Positions 53,601 through 63,227 of a stretch of DNA of 64,000 nucleotides are shown here, one piece after another. Source of the DNA: JAEMQF01 sp963775015. Its GTDB lineage: Bacteria > Pseudomonadota > Gammaproteobacteria > Burkholderiales > Burkholderiaceae_C. The translations under genes and the position numbers were made by a program. Location of the stretch: the NCBI GenBank assembly GCA_963775015.1, contig CAVZHI010000001.1, positions 434,001 through 498,000 on the forward strand, read 5' to 3'. Within the stretch, counting starts at the first letter, position 1. Each line of letters begins with the position of its first letter. The notes under the pieces were generated by a model. The model was not told the DNA's origin. It was given only the letters and a program-made list of their open reading frames with translations, and made no database searches.

Positions 53601-56600
53601 CGCGGTGTCCGACAGCGTTCCGTCGCTGGCCGTCACCGTCAGGGTGAAGCTGGGCGTGGTTTCGAAGTCCAGCGCGGCGCTGTTGGCGACGGTGATGGCG
53701 CCCGTTGCGGCGTTGATGGCGAACGCACCGCCGGTGTTGCCTGCCGTGATGCTGTAGGTGATCGCGTGAGCGTCGCTGTCGAAGTCGGTTCCGGTGAAGC
53801 TGTCGCTGACGTTGGTCACCGCAGTGGTGTTGGCACTGCCTCGTCGATCGCGACCGTGGCATCGGCAATGGCCGGGGCGTTGTCGTTGAGGTTGTTCAGG
53901 TTGACCGTGATGGCTGCGGTGTCGCTCAGGCTGCCATCGCTCGCCGTCACGGTCAACGTGAAACTGGGCGTCGTCTCGAAGTCGAGGGCCGTGCTGTTGG
54001 CCACCGTGATGGCACCCGTCACGGCGTCGATGGCAAACGCCCCGCCAGTGTTACCGGCGGTGATGCTGTAGGTGATGGCCTGCGCATCCCGGTCGAAATC
54101 TGTGCCGGTGAAGCTGTCGGAGACGTTGGTCACCGCAGCGGCGTTGGCGCTGTTCTCGTCGATCGCGACGGTCGCGTCAATGATGTTCGGCGCGTTGTCG
54201 TTGAGGTTGTTCAAGTTGACCGTGATCGCTGCGGTGTCGCTCAGGCTGCCGTCGCTGGCGGTCACGGTCAATGTGAAGCTGGGCGAGGCCTCGAAGTCGA
54301 GGGCCGCGCTGTTGGCCACGGTAATGGCACCCGTCGCGGCGTCGATGGCGAACGCCCCACCGGTGTTGCCGGCGCTGATGCTGTAGGTGATGGCCTCGCC
54401 ATCGCGGTCGAGATCGGTGCCGGTGAAACTGTCACTGACGTTGAGGACGGCGGTAGCGTTGGCGCTGTTCTCGTCGATCGCCACCGTCGCGTCGACGATG
54501 TTCGGCGCGTTGTCGTTGAGGTTGTTCAGATTGACCGTGATCGCCGCCGTGTCGCTCAGGCTGCCGTCGCTCGCCGTCACCGTCAACGTGAAGCTCGGCG
54601 CGGTCTCAAAATCCAGCGCCGCGCTGTTAGCCACTGTGATCGCGCCAGTAGCGGCGTCTATGACGAATGCCCCGCCGGTGTTGCCACCCGTGATGCTGTA
54701 GGTGATGGCCTGCGCGTCGCGATCGAAGTCGGTGCCGGTGAAACTGTCACTGACGTTGGTGACAGCGGTGGCGTTGGCGCTGTTCTCGTCGATCGCCACC
54801 GTGGCATCGGCGATCGCGGGCGCGTTGTCGTTCAGGTTGTTGAGGTTGACGGTGATCGCGGCGGTGTCGCTGAGCGTGCCGTCCGAGGCGGTGACCGTGA
54901 GCGTGAAGCTGGGCGTCGTCTCGAAGTCCAACGCAGCGCTGTTCGCCACCGTGATGGCGCCAGTCGCGGCGTTGATCGCGAAGGCGCCGCCGGTGTTGCC
55001 GGCGGTGATGCTGTAGGTGATGGTCTGGGCGTCACGGTCGAAATCGGTGCCAGTGAAGCTGTCGCTCACGTTGATGACGGCAGTTGCGTTCGCGCTGTTC
55101 TCGTCGATAGCGACGGTCGCATCGACGATGTTCGGCGCGTTGTCGTTGAGGTTGTTCAGGTTCACCGTGATCGAGCCGGTATCGCTGAGCGTGCCGTCGC
55201 TGGCCGTCACCGTGAGCGTGAAGCTGGGCGTGGTCTCGAAGTCCAGCGCGGCGCTGTTGGCGACCGTGATGGCGCCAGTCGAGGCGTTGATGGCGAAGGC
55301 GCCACCGGTGTTGCCGCCCGTGATGCTGTAAGTGATCGCCTGAGCGTCACGGTCGAAATCGGTGCCGGTGAAGCTTTCGCTGACATTGGTGACCGCGGTC
55401 GCGTTCGCACTGTTCTCATCGATAGCCACCGTCGCATCGCCAATGGCGGGCGGATCGTTGACCGCGCTGACCGCCACCGTCGAGCCGATCGCGAGCGTCG
55501 TCGTGTCCGCGCCGCCATTGGCCGTGCCGCCGCTGTCTTTGATCTGCGTGAGGGTGATCACCCGGTTGCCCGGGGTGGGGTTATCGGTGCGAGTGTTCTG
55601 ATACGTGATGCCGTTCACCAGCGTCTGCGTCGCGGCGGTGCTCAGGCTGCCGCTTGAGAGCACGACCGTGGCCGTGGCGCCACTGAGTGTGGAGCTGTAG
55701 GCCAGGCCATTGGTGACGGTCGTGCCCGAGCTGTTCGCGCCCAGCGTGATCGTGCGGCCGTCGACGACGATCACTTCGTTGGCTCCGTCCACCAGGCCGC
55801 TGACCGTGAAGGTCAGCCCGGTGATCGTCTGCCCAGACTCGATGGTGCTCGCGGCCGCAGCGCTGAACACGCTCACCGCCGCAGCCTGCGTCCCAAGCCC
55901 GGCCGCCTCGGTGAAGCTCGGGTTCAGTGCTGTGGCAGTCAGCGTCGGCGCGTCGTTGACCGCCGTGATGTTGATCGTCGCCGTGTCGGAGTTCGTCAAC
56001 GATCCGCCACCCGTGTTGCCGTTGTCGTTCACCAACAAGGTCAGCGTCGCACTCGCGCTCGGCGCGTCCAATCCGTTCGTGTAGCTCACCGCACTGGTGC
56101 CGTCGGTGCCCAGCAGGTTGTTGATCTGCGTCAGCGTGCCGGTGATCGTGACCGATGAAGTGCCGGAGTTGCTGACCAGCGCGCCGCTGCCGCCGGCGGT
56201 CACCGTCAGCGTGCCTTCGGTGACCGACAGCGTGACCGTCATCGAGCCCGCGGCCGCATCCACGTCGCTGATCGAGAGCCCGGTGTTTTTGAGCGTCAGC
56301 GCTACCTGCTCGGTGGCGGCGTAGGTCGCCGGCGTGATGGTGGCCACCGGCGGGTCGTTCACCGCCGCGACGCTGATGTTGCGTGTGCCGGTGTTGCTGT
56401 TGGCGCTGCCGTCGTTGACGACGAAGGAGACGGTGCGGGTCGTGGTGCTCGGGTTGTCGCTGCTGTTGACGTAGGTCACTGCGCGCAGCGCCGTCTGGTA
56501 GTTGGCCACCGTCGTCGTGCCACTCAGAGTCAAGACGCCGGTGCCCGCGTTCCAGCTGCCGGTGATGCCGAGCTGGTTGGTGAACGCCAGCACGTCCTGG

Positions 56601-58123
56601 CCATTGGCGTAGTCGGTCGAGATCGTCAACGTGGCGCCGGTTAGGTTGGTGCTGTCCACGTCGCTCACTGTCAAGCCGCTGTCCACGACGGTGGCGGAGC
56701 CGTTCTCGGTGTAGGCCAACGTCGTGCCGGTGGTCGCGACGACGGGCGCTGCGGGGGCCGCCTTGAGCGAGACAGCCACAGCGGCCCATTCGCCCGCACC
56801 TGCGCCTGTGGTGGTCCAGCTCATCGTCACCGACGCGGCACCTGCCTCGCTGCTGCTGCCGCCCCAGGCGTCATTGCTACCGGTTCCGTTCTTGGTCACC
56901 CACAGGGCGGTTTGGCCGGCGCCAATGGTCTCGGAGTCGACATCTCGGTCCGCCACGGCGTCGACGACCAGTTCGCCGGTTGCGGAAGCCACGATCAACG
57001 AGGGATCGCCGCTGCCATTCCCCGTGGTCACCGACCCATAAGGAGTCGTTTGGTTGACCCCAAAGAAATTTGTTGCTCCCGCGACGAAGTTTTCGGCGCT
57101 CGTCAGGTTGACGACGATATTGGCCGTTCCCGTGGCCGGTGCCTTCAGATACCACAATTCCGCATGGGTCTTGGAGGACGTGTCCGCGCCGATGAAGGTC
57201 AGTGCCGTGCCGCCATAAGTGATGGAACTGACGGTGCCACCCGCTGAATCGCGGGTCGCGATGCTTACGATCAAGATCCCGTTCGATCCGCTGCCAACGG
57301 TGTGCGACCAAGTCAGGGACGACGCCGATGTGCTCGCGCCGGTTCCGGCAGAAGTGCTGTTGCCCGTGGTGATGGCCAAGACCTGGTCCCACTGCTGCTG
57401 TGTTTGCGCGTCGACGGCAGTTGCAGTTTCGATCGCGCCCGTCGCGAATTCGAGCCGCCAATCGCCGCCCTTTGCGGCGCGGCCGGTCAGGTCGGTGCTT
57501 GCCGCCACGTCCGCGCCCGTCAGCGCCGCCAGGCGATTCACGAACTCGCGTCCGCTGGTGTCGGCAGCAACGTCGCAGCCATAGAGCATCAGGTCGGCGT
57601 CGCCGGTCAGCGCGGCCCGCCAGCCCTGCAGTTCGACGGTACGGTCCTGCAGGCTGGCAGTGTCGATCGTGGAGCTGCCCAGCTGCAGTTGCCCCGCACC
57701 GCCGTGCGAAATGATGTGGATCGCGTCAAGGTCTCGCTCACCGATCAGCACGTCGCTGATCTGCTTCAACCCGTCGCTGCCGCTGCTCAGCTGCACGACT
57801 TCGATCGTCGTGCCGGCCGGCCGCGCGGCGAGCACGCCGTCGATCAGGGCCTGCGCGTCGGGCACCGCGGCGTCGACGAAGACGATTTCGTGGCGCTGCT
57901 GCTGTTGCTGCGTGGTCGATGCGGTGGCGCTCGGCTGCGGCGCGGGGTCCACCGCGCCGACGATCGCGCTCGCTGCCGCCGCTGCGTCGGCCGCCCACAG
58001 CGCCGGGTTCAGATCGGCCGAGTACAGGATGCGCGGCTCGACTTCCTCGACGACGGCCGAGCGTTCGGCACGATGCTTGCCACTTCGGCCGAGCCAGGTG
58101 CTGAGTCGGCGCAGCAGCGTCAT
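47685..58123 (-). CDS. Giant LEPR-type/DUF4347/cadherin-repeat surface protein, interrupted by frameshifts
   Basis: About 3,480 codons. Residues 24-40 hold the LEPR-like motif VEEVEPRILYSADL. A DUF4347 domain (about 77-245) has His140 in IISHGG and Cys183 in LYGCDVA. Then come a jelly-roll-like region, cadherin-like/VCBS domains (to about 890), and about 20 repeats of 105 residues with DENSANATAV, TDFDRDG and NLNDNAP calcium-site motifs. After two divergent cadherin units and a Pro-rich linker, a C-terminal region contains a hydrophobic segment (FIWWLTRSGGLLTTMLMG). No RTX motif is seen. Roughly twelve small indels lie at 49900-51860 and 53390-53840, so no single frame runs through; sequence errors in near-identical repeats are likely. 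It lies between the adaptor gene and the dual-GGDEF gene. Confidence 0.85.
49135..55450 (-). repeat. Tandem array of about 20 cadherin-coding units of 315 bp
   Basis: Consecutive 315-nt units with strong nucleotide identity; markers such as gtgatgctgtaggtgat recur at 49336, 49651, then at near-constant spacing up to 55332. Units without indels keep exactly 315 nt; others are 314-319. Differences are mostly silent or swap short blocks between units, as expected for recent amplification and gene conversion. Expansion or contraction of the array would change adhesin length in steps of 105 residues. Confidence 0.92.
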
Positions 58124-58142
58124 CGTGGGCCTGCTGCGCTAG

Positions 58143-59045
58143 CTAGCGGCGTTGCACGACGGGCGTCACGCTGCTGTTGGCCAGCGGTGCCGCAGCTGCA
58201 CTTCGGGCCGGCGCTTCGGGCAACTTCAGCGCCAGATCGACCTTGCAGCGCAGGCCCGCCGGCAGTGCGCCGTTCGGGTTCGGCAGTTCGAGGCGCACGC
58301 GAAACGTGTTGCTCGCGGCGTCGATCACGCGATCCACGGTTTTCACCGTCGCCACGTGCGGGCTGCGATTGAACAGCTCGGGAATCACGCTGCCTTGGCG
58401 GCCGATCTCGACCTGGCCGAACGCTGCCGCCGGCACGAGCACGTCGACGCGCAGCGGGTCGATCGCGGCCAGGCGCAGCACGGGTTTTTGATCGACGTAT
58501 TCGCCCGGCGACATGAAACGCTCGACGACGACGCCGGCGATCGGGGCGCGGATCGTGCGCTGCTCGAGCTGCGCGCTGGCGAGGTCGAGTTCGCGCGTCG
58601 CGAGCTTGCGCCGCTCGCGCGCTTCGTCGCTGCGGCCGCCGGCGACTTGCGCTTCGGCGCGCTGTTTGTCGACGTAGGTCTTGCTGACGAAGTTCTGCTC
58701 GACGAGTTCGTTCGCGCGTTCGAGCTCGCGTTGCGCGAGCTCTTGCGCGCCCGCCGCAGCTCGCACGCCACCGGCCTGGGCGGCGCGCTCGCGCGCCACT
58801 GCGAGCGCAGCGCGCTCGACCGAGGCGTTGAGCTGCACGATCGGCTGGCCGAGCGTGACGACGTCGCCGCGATCCACCAGGATGCGCTCGATCACGCCCG
58901 GCACCGCGCTGCCCACCTGCACCACCTGGTGCGGTTGGATCATGCAGTCGAGTGCACCGCGGGCTGCGGCGGGCTGCTGCGCTGCAGCGGCGCCGCACAG
59001 CGTGGCGAGGGCGGTGAGGGCGGGGGCGATGTGGTGGCGATGCAT
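58143..59045 (-). CDS. HlyD/RND-type periplasmic adaptor protein
   Basis: 300 residues. A signal peptide (hydrophobic segment about 7-22, cleavage near GAAAAQ) leads to a split lipoyl domain (VQVGSAVPGVIERILVDRGD, RTIRAPIAGVVVERFMSPGE), a helical hairpin (about 75-150, Arg/Glu/Ala-rich) and a beta-barrel (DPLRVDVLVPAAAFGQV). It bridges inner and outer membrane parts of an efflux or secretion machine. It lies 21 nt downstream of the SecA-like gene and 19 nt upstream of the giant adhesin gene. No RND pump or ABC ATPase is in the window. Confidence 0.88.
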   Translation of the reverse strand: MHRHHIAPALTALATLCGAAAAQQPAAARGALDCMIQPHQVVQVGSAVPGVIERILVDRGDVVTLGQPIVQLNASVERAALAVARERAAQAGGVRAAAGAQELAQRELERANELVEQNFVSKTYVDKQRAEAQVAGGRSDEARERRKLATRELDLASAQLEQRTIRAPIAGVVVERFMSPGEYVDQKPVLRLAAIDPLRVDVLVPAAAFGQVEIGRQGSVIPELFNRSPHVATVKTVDRVIDAASNTFRVRLELPNPNGALPAGLRCKVDLALKLPEAPARSAAAAPLANSSVTPVVQRR

Positions 59046-59066
59046 GGAAATACCCGGTCTCTTTCG

Positions 59067-61067
59067 TCACTCTGTCGCGCCGGTGAAGCCGTACGCCTCG
59101 GTGTCACGAGCGTCGGCGTGACGCAGTTCACGCCGTTGGCGTTGGTCGCGCCACTCGGCGAGACGCTGCGCGAGCGTGAACAGCGGTCGCGCCAGCCAGG
59201 CCGGCACGCGGCCGCCGCGTGCACAGGCAGCCGCCGCGCGCAGGCAGCCGGTGGGCCAATGCCGGATGAGCAGCGCGTCGTCGAGCGCGAGCAGCGCCTC
59301 CGCCGAACCCGGGTCGCCGTGGCGCGCGGCGCGCCCGATGAGTTGGCGGTCGATGCGGCGCGAGCGATTGCGCATCGTCGCAATCACATGCAGGCCGCCG
59401 TGCGCTGCAGCGGGTGCGTCGAGTTGGATGTCGGTGCCGCGCCCGGCGATGTTGGTGGCGACAGTCACAACGCCGGCGCCGCCGGCGCGCGCGATGCGCT
59501 GCGCTTCGTCGGCGTCTTGCACCGCGTTGAGCAATTGGTGGGCAATGCCTCGTGCCTGCAACAGGGCCGACAGGTGGGCTGAATCGGCCACGCTGTCGGT
59601 GCCCACGAGTACCGGTCGGCCCGCGCCGGCGTGCTCACGAACCGCGTCCACCACGGCGTTCCACTTGTGCTCGGCGTCGACGAAGTAGCGCGCGCCCAGG
59701 TGCACGCGCCGGCTCGGGCGCGCCAGCGGCACGCTCTTGACCGCCGCGTCGTAGGCGACGCGCAACTCGTGGCGCGCCTCGAGCAGCGTGCCACTCATTC
59801 CGCCGAGTTGCAGATAGCGCGGGAAAAAGCGTTGGTAGGTGATCTGCGCCGCCGTCGTCGTCGGCGCGCTCGGTTCCAGGCCTTCCTTGATCTGCACCAT
59901 CGGCTGCAGCGCACCCTGCCATTGGCGGCCGTCGGCGATGCGGCCGGTGAGCTCGTCGATGAGCTGCAACTTGCCGGAGGCGATCACGTATTCGCGGTCG
60001 CGCCGGTGGAGCAGGCGCGCCGCGAGCGCGGCTTCGACCAGCTCATGCGCGCGACGCGCCGGGGCGAGCACGCCCGCCGCGCCTTTGACGGCGGCAGTGA
60101 CGCGTTCGCGCCCGGCGTCGCTGAGGGACGCGGCGCGGCGCGCCTGAATCAAGTGGTAGTCGCGCAGGCGCTGCAAGGTGCCGGAGATTTCATAGGCACG
60201 CCGATGACCGGTAGCGTCGAGTGCATGCGACGGCGCCGCCAGGATCAGCGGCACCACGGCTTCGTCGAGCAAGATGCTGTCGGCCTCGTCGACCAGGCAA
60301 AAGCGCAGACCGGGCAGCGCCGGTGCGTTCGCGGCAGAGGCGGTGCCGGTTTTCTCGGCGGCGGCTTCGGCGATCCAGGCCTGGGCGCGCAGCACCCGCG
60401 GATCGCGCTCGCCGCGCAGGGCAAGATGGTCGCGCAAGTAGTCGAACACGAGTTCGCGCGCCGTGCTGTAGACGATGGCCCGCTGCCACGCCTGCCGGCG
60501 CTGGCCCGGCGCGTCGCTGCCGATGACGCAGGCGCTGCTCAAGCCAAGTGCGGCATAAAAGGGGGCGAGCGCTTCGCGGTCGCGCTGCACCAGGTAATCG
60601 TTCGCGGTCAGCACATGCACGGGCGCGCCGCCGAACGCCGCCACCGCGGCGGCAAGCGCTGCAGCCAGCGTCTTGCCTTCGCCGGTCGCCATCTCGACGA
60701 TCCTGCCGTTCAGCATCAGCCACGCCGCCAGCACCTGGGTGTCGTAGGGCGACTTGGCGAGGGTGCGTTGCATCACCGCGCCGGCCAGCGCGAGCGCCTC
60801 GCCGGTCGCGGCGGGGCCCGCATCGCGGCGCCGCAGGCGTGCCCGCAGCGTTTCGACTTCGCGCGCCAACGTGGCAGCGTCGCTGGAGCGCAGGCGTTGC
60901 TGCGCCGCGCCGAAGGCTTGCGCCACCTCGCGCGGCAGGTGCGCCGTCGCCGGCCGCGTGAAGCGACTGCGCAGCGCGCGCCACGCGGCTTCAAGCGCCG
61001 GCGAGGTGTGGTCATCGGAGCGCTGGGGGTAGGCGCCGAAATCCAGGCCGCGCGCGGCTGGATTCAT
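59067..61067 (-). CDS. SecA-like preprotein translocase ATPase, short paralogue
   Basis: 666 residues against about 900 for housekeeping SecA. The DEAD motor is complete: Walker A MATGEGKT (126-133), TANDYLVQRD, Walker B VDEADSILLDEA (259-270), LGGMSGTLLEA, TNIAGRGTDIQL (538-549) and QLIGRAARHGDPGS (575-588). The preprotein-crosslinking insert is also recognisable (LQLIDELTGRIADGRQWQGA). Only 78 residues follow the last motif, so the helical scaffold/wing region and the C-terminal zinc-binding SecB site are missing. Its ATG overlaps the stop of the M50/HlyD gene (ATGA). It may drive the adhesin or another operon product across the inner membrane, perhaps via the normal SecYEG. No SecY is present here. 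Confidence 0.9.
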   Translation of the reverse strand: MNPAARGLDFGAYPQRSDDHTSPALEAAWRALRSRFTRPATAHLPREVAQAFGAAQQRLRSSDAATLAREVETLRARLRRRDAGPAATGEALALAGAVMQRTLAKSPYDTQVLAAWLMLNGRIVEMATGEGKTLAAALAAAVAAFGGAPVHVLTANDYLVQRDREALAPFYAALGLSSACVIGSDAPGQRRQAWQRAIVYSTARELVFDYLRDHLALRGERDPRVLRAQAWIAEAAAEKTGTASAANAPALPGLRFCLVDEADSILLDEAVVPLILAAPSHALDATGHRRAYEISGTLQRLRDYHLIQARRAASLSDAGRERVTAAVKGAAGVLAPARRAHELVEAALAARLLHRRDREYVIASGKLQLIDELTGRIADGRQWQGALQPMVQIKEGLEPSAPTTTAAQITYQRFFPRYLQLGGMSGTLLEARHELRVAYDAAVKSVPLARPSRRVHLGARYFVDAEHKWNAVVDAVREHAGAGRPVLVGTDSVADSAHLSALLQARGIAHQLLNAVQDADEAQRIARAGGAGVVTVATNIAGRGTDIQLDAPAAAHGGLHVIATMRNRSRRIDRQLIGRAARHGDPGSAEALLALDDALLIRHWPTGCLRAAAACARGGRVPAWLARPLFTLAQRLAEWRDQRQRRELRHADARDTEAYGFTGATE

Positions 61068-63211
61068 TTCTCGAAGTGGCGCAAGAACGATTGCCGCACG
61101 AAGCGGCCGATCAGCTCCGCCGCGCTCGCCTCGCCGTGGGCAAACGTGACCAGGGCGCGCGCGCCGATGTGGGCGCGACTGCCGGGGTCGAGTTTCAGGT
61201 CGAGCTGGAAGAATGGCTCGCGCGCGGTTCGCCCGCTCTTGTCGCTGCTGTCCAGGGCGATGCTGCCGCCCGCTGCATCACCCAACGCAGGCGTGGGCAG
61301 GGCCGCCGACGCTTTGGGTACGGCGTTGTCGAGCGTCGCGTGCAGTGCGCTGCCCTCGGCGTGCGCGAGCTGCACGCTGATCGCGCCCGGGCGTTCGCGC
61401 ACGAGAGCGATGTCGACGTTGCGAACCAGGGTGCGCACCAGTGGCGCGCCGTCCGGCAGCACCTGCGCGATCAGCTCGCCCTGCGCGACGTATTGTCCGG
61501 CGACGATGCGCCGTGGATCGATCACGACACGCCCGCCGATCGCGGCGCGCACCGTCAACCCGGCCAGGCGTTGGCGCAGCCGGTCTCGCTCCGCGGCCAG
61601 GCGCGCCAGTTCATCGTCGGCTGCGGCGGTGCGTTGTGCGTCGAGCTCGAAGCGCAGCGCGCGCTCCACCTGGGTCTGTTCGAACAAGGCCTCGACGCGC
61701 ATCGATTCCACCTGCAAGGGCGGATTGCTGAGCTGCACGATCGGCGCACCCGCCTGGACGGTTTCGCCGTCGCGCACGAAGAACTGCTCGACGAAGCCGT
61801 CGGTCGCCAGGCGCAGCAGCGCGTCGTCGGGCAACCACACGACGCCGGGTGCGTGGGTGCGTTGCGGCAGCGGCACCGCGACGCCGAGCGTGCCGAGCAA
61901 CACGAACGCCGCCAGCAAAGAGAGCGCGGCGCGCGGCCGGCGGTCGCGCAGCTCGCCCGATTGCACGACCCAGCGCAGCGACGCCCAGGCCGGTTTGAGC
62001 AGGATCCACCACGCCGCCAGGGCGAGCACGCACAAGCCGAGCGGTCCGCTCCACTGCGCCGTCAGGACTGCGAAGAGCACCAGCAGGGCGCTGCGGTAGG
62101 CCCATGACAGCGGCGCATAGCCGATCAGCCAGGCGCGCTCGCCGCGCGCCTGGCCGCCCGACCGGACCTCCCGCAGACCCAGCAGCCAGCGCTTCAGCAG
62201 GTAATGCCAGTACTGGTTGCTGCGCTGTGCGAGGTTGGGCAGCTCGGCGGCGTCGCACAGCACGTGGTAGCCGTCGAAGCGCAGCAGCGGGTTGCCGTTC
62301 ACCGCCAGCGTCGACAGCGCGCCGATGAAGATCACCGCGAAGGCCAGGTCCTTCACGCCGCCGGGCTCGAGCAAGAGCCACAGCACCAGGGCAACGCAGG
62401 CGAGCAGCGCCTCGACGACGATGCCGGCGGCAGCGACCGCGATGCGCTGGCTCTTCTCGGAAAATCCCACCGACGCGGAGGCGTCGACATAGGGCAGGGG
62501 GGTCAGGAACAGCAGCGTGACGCCGATCTCGTGCACTTCGCCGCCGTAGGCCTTGACGGCAAAGGCATGCGCGAGTTCATGCAGCCCTTTCATGAGGGGA
62601 TAGGCCAGCCACATCATCAGCCACATGCGGCCGGAGCCTAGCTCGCGGGAGGCGTAGTCGCCGATGGCGCCGAGGTTCAGCAGCAACAGTGCGGTGCCGA
62701 ACAGCAAGGCCACGGCGATGCCGATCCAGACGTCGGAGCGGAACAGCCAGGCGACGCGGTGCGCTTGCGCCGCCAAGAACCGGTCCGGGTCCCACAGCGG
62801 AACGCGGAACGAGAAGGGATTGATGGCCGCGCGCCAGCGTTTGTTCTGAACGCGGCTGTGCGCCTTGACGATCGCCACGGCGTCGGGCGCGATGTCGCCG
62901 ACGAACAGGTTCGCGCCGAACGCCTGCGCGAAGATGCGGATCGCCTCGGCCTGCGACGGTGCGTCGTCGCCCTCGGCGGCAACCCGCGCCGCCCAGACGT
63001 CATCGAGCGTGGCCTGGCCGTCGCAGCTGCCGATCAGCGCGTACGCGATGTCGTTGAAGCGGTGGTGCCGGCCGGATAGCGGATCCCACAACACATGCCA
63101 GGTGGCGCCGCGAACGATTTGGCGCGACACGCGCACGCCGCCGCGCAGCCGCGGGCGCATGTGAGCGACGCGGTACCAGTCCGGCGACAGCAGCGGTTCG
63201 CGTGCGCTCAT
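61064..63211 (-). CDS. PqqD-like / M50 (site-2) metalloprotease / HlyD fusion protein
   Basis: 715 residues. The N-terminal 1-110 is a PqqD-like winged domain (WHVLWDPLSGRHHRFNDIAY). A membrane-embedded M50 peptidase follows with zinc motif HELAH (211-215) and the second site NPLLRFDGYH (307-316), with about eight membrane helices in all. From about 430 a lipoyl/HlyD-like adaptor region begins (DGFVEQFFVRDGETVQAGAPI, a Glu/Arg/Ala-rich hairpin, VRAAIGGRVVIDPRRIVAGQY). All catalytic residues are kept. Such proteins are annotated as putative peptide zinc metalloproteases. It sits between two other adaptor genes and the SecA-like gene in one transcript. Processing or membrane anchoring of the exported protein is inferred. 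Confidence 0.9.
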   Translation of the reverse strand: MSAREPLLSPDWYRVAHMRPRLRGGVRVSRQIVRGATWHVLWDPLSGRHHRFNDIAYALIGSCDGQATLDDVWAARVAAEGDDAPSQAEAIRIFAQAFGANLFVGDIAPDAVAIVKAHSRVQNKRWRAAINPFSFRVPLWDPDRFLAAQAHRVAWLFRSDVWIGIAVALLFGTALLLLNLGAIGDYASRELGSGRMWLMMWLAYPLMKGLHELAHAFAVKAYGGEVHEIGVTLLFLTPLPYVDASASVGFSEKSQRIAVAAAGIVVEALLACVALVLWLLLEPGGVKDLAFAVIFIGALSTLAVNGNPLLRFDGYHVLCDAAELPNLAQRSNQYWHYLLKRWLLGLREVRSGGQARGERAWLIGYAPLSWAYRSALLVLFAVLTAQWSGPLGLCVLALAAWWILLKPAWASLRWVVQSGELRDRRPRAALSLLAAFVLLGTLGVAVPLPQRTHAPGVVWLPDDALLRLATDGFVEQFFVRDGETVQAGAPIVQLSNPPLQVESMRVEALFEQTQVERALRFELDAQRTAAADDELARLAAERDRLRQRLAGLTVRAAIGGRVVIDPRRIVAGQYVAQGELIAQVLPDGAPLVRTLVRNVDIALVRERPGAISVQLAHAEGSALHATLDNAVPKASAALPTPALGDAAGGSIALDSSDKSGRTAREPFFQLDLKLDPGSRAHIGARALVTFAHGEASAAELIGRFVRQSFLRHFEK

Positions 63212-63227
63212 TCCATTCGCTCGCGCT

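Noticed and set aside
49336..55331. Regular plus-strand open frames of about 104 residues through the cadherin array
   Set aside because: They are antisense shadows of the 315-bp repeats; the repeat length is divisible by three, so an open antisense frame is copied in every unit. They have no homology or ribosome binding sites.
53816..58123. Treating the 1,435-residue N-terminal open frame as the whole adhesin
   Set aside because: The same domain type continues downstream in register after small indels up to the stop at 47685, and the C-terminal anchor-like region belongs to the same protein family, so one gene is the better reading.
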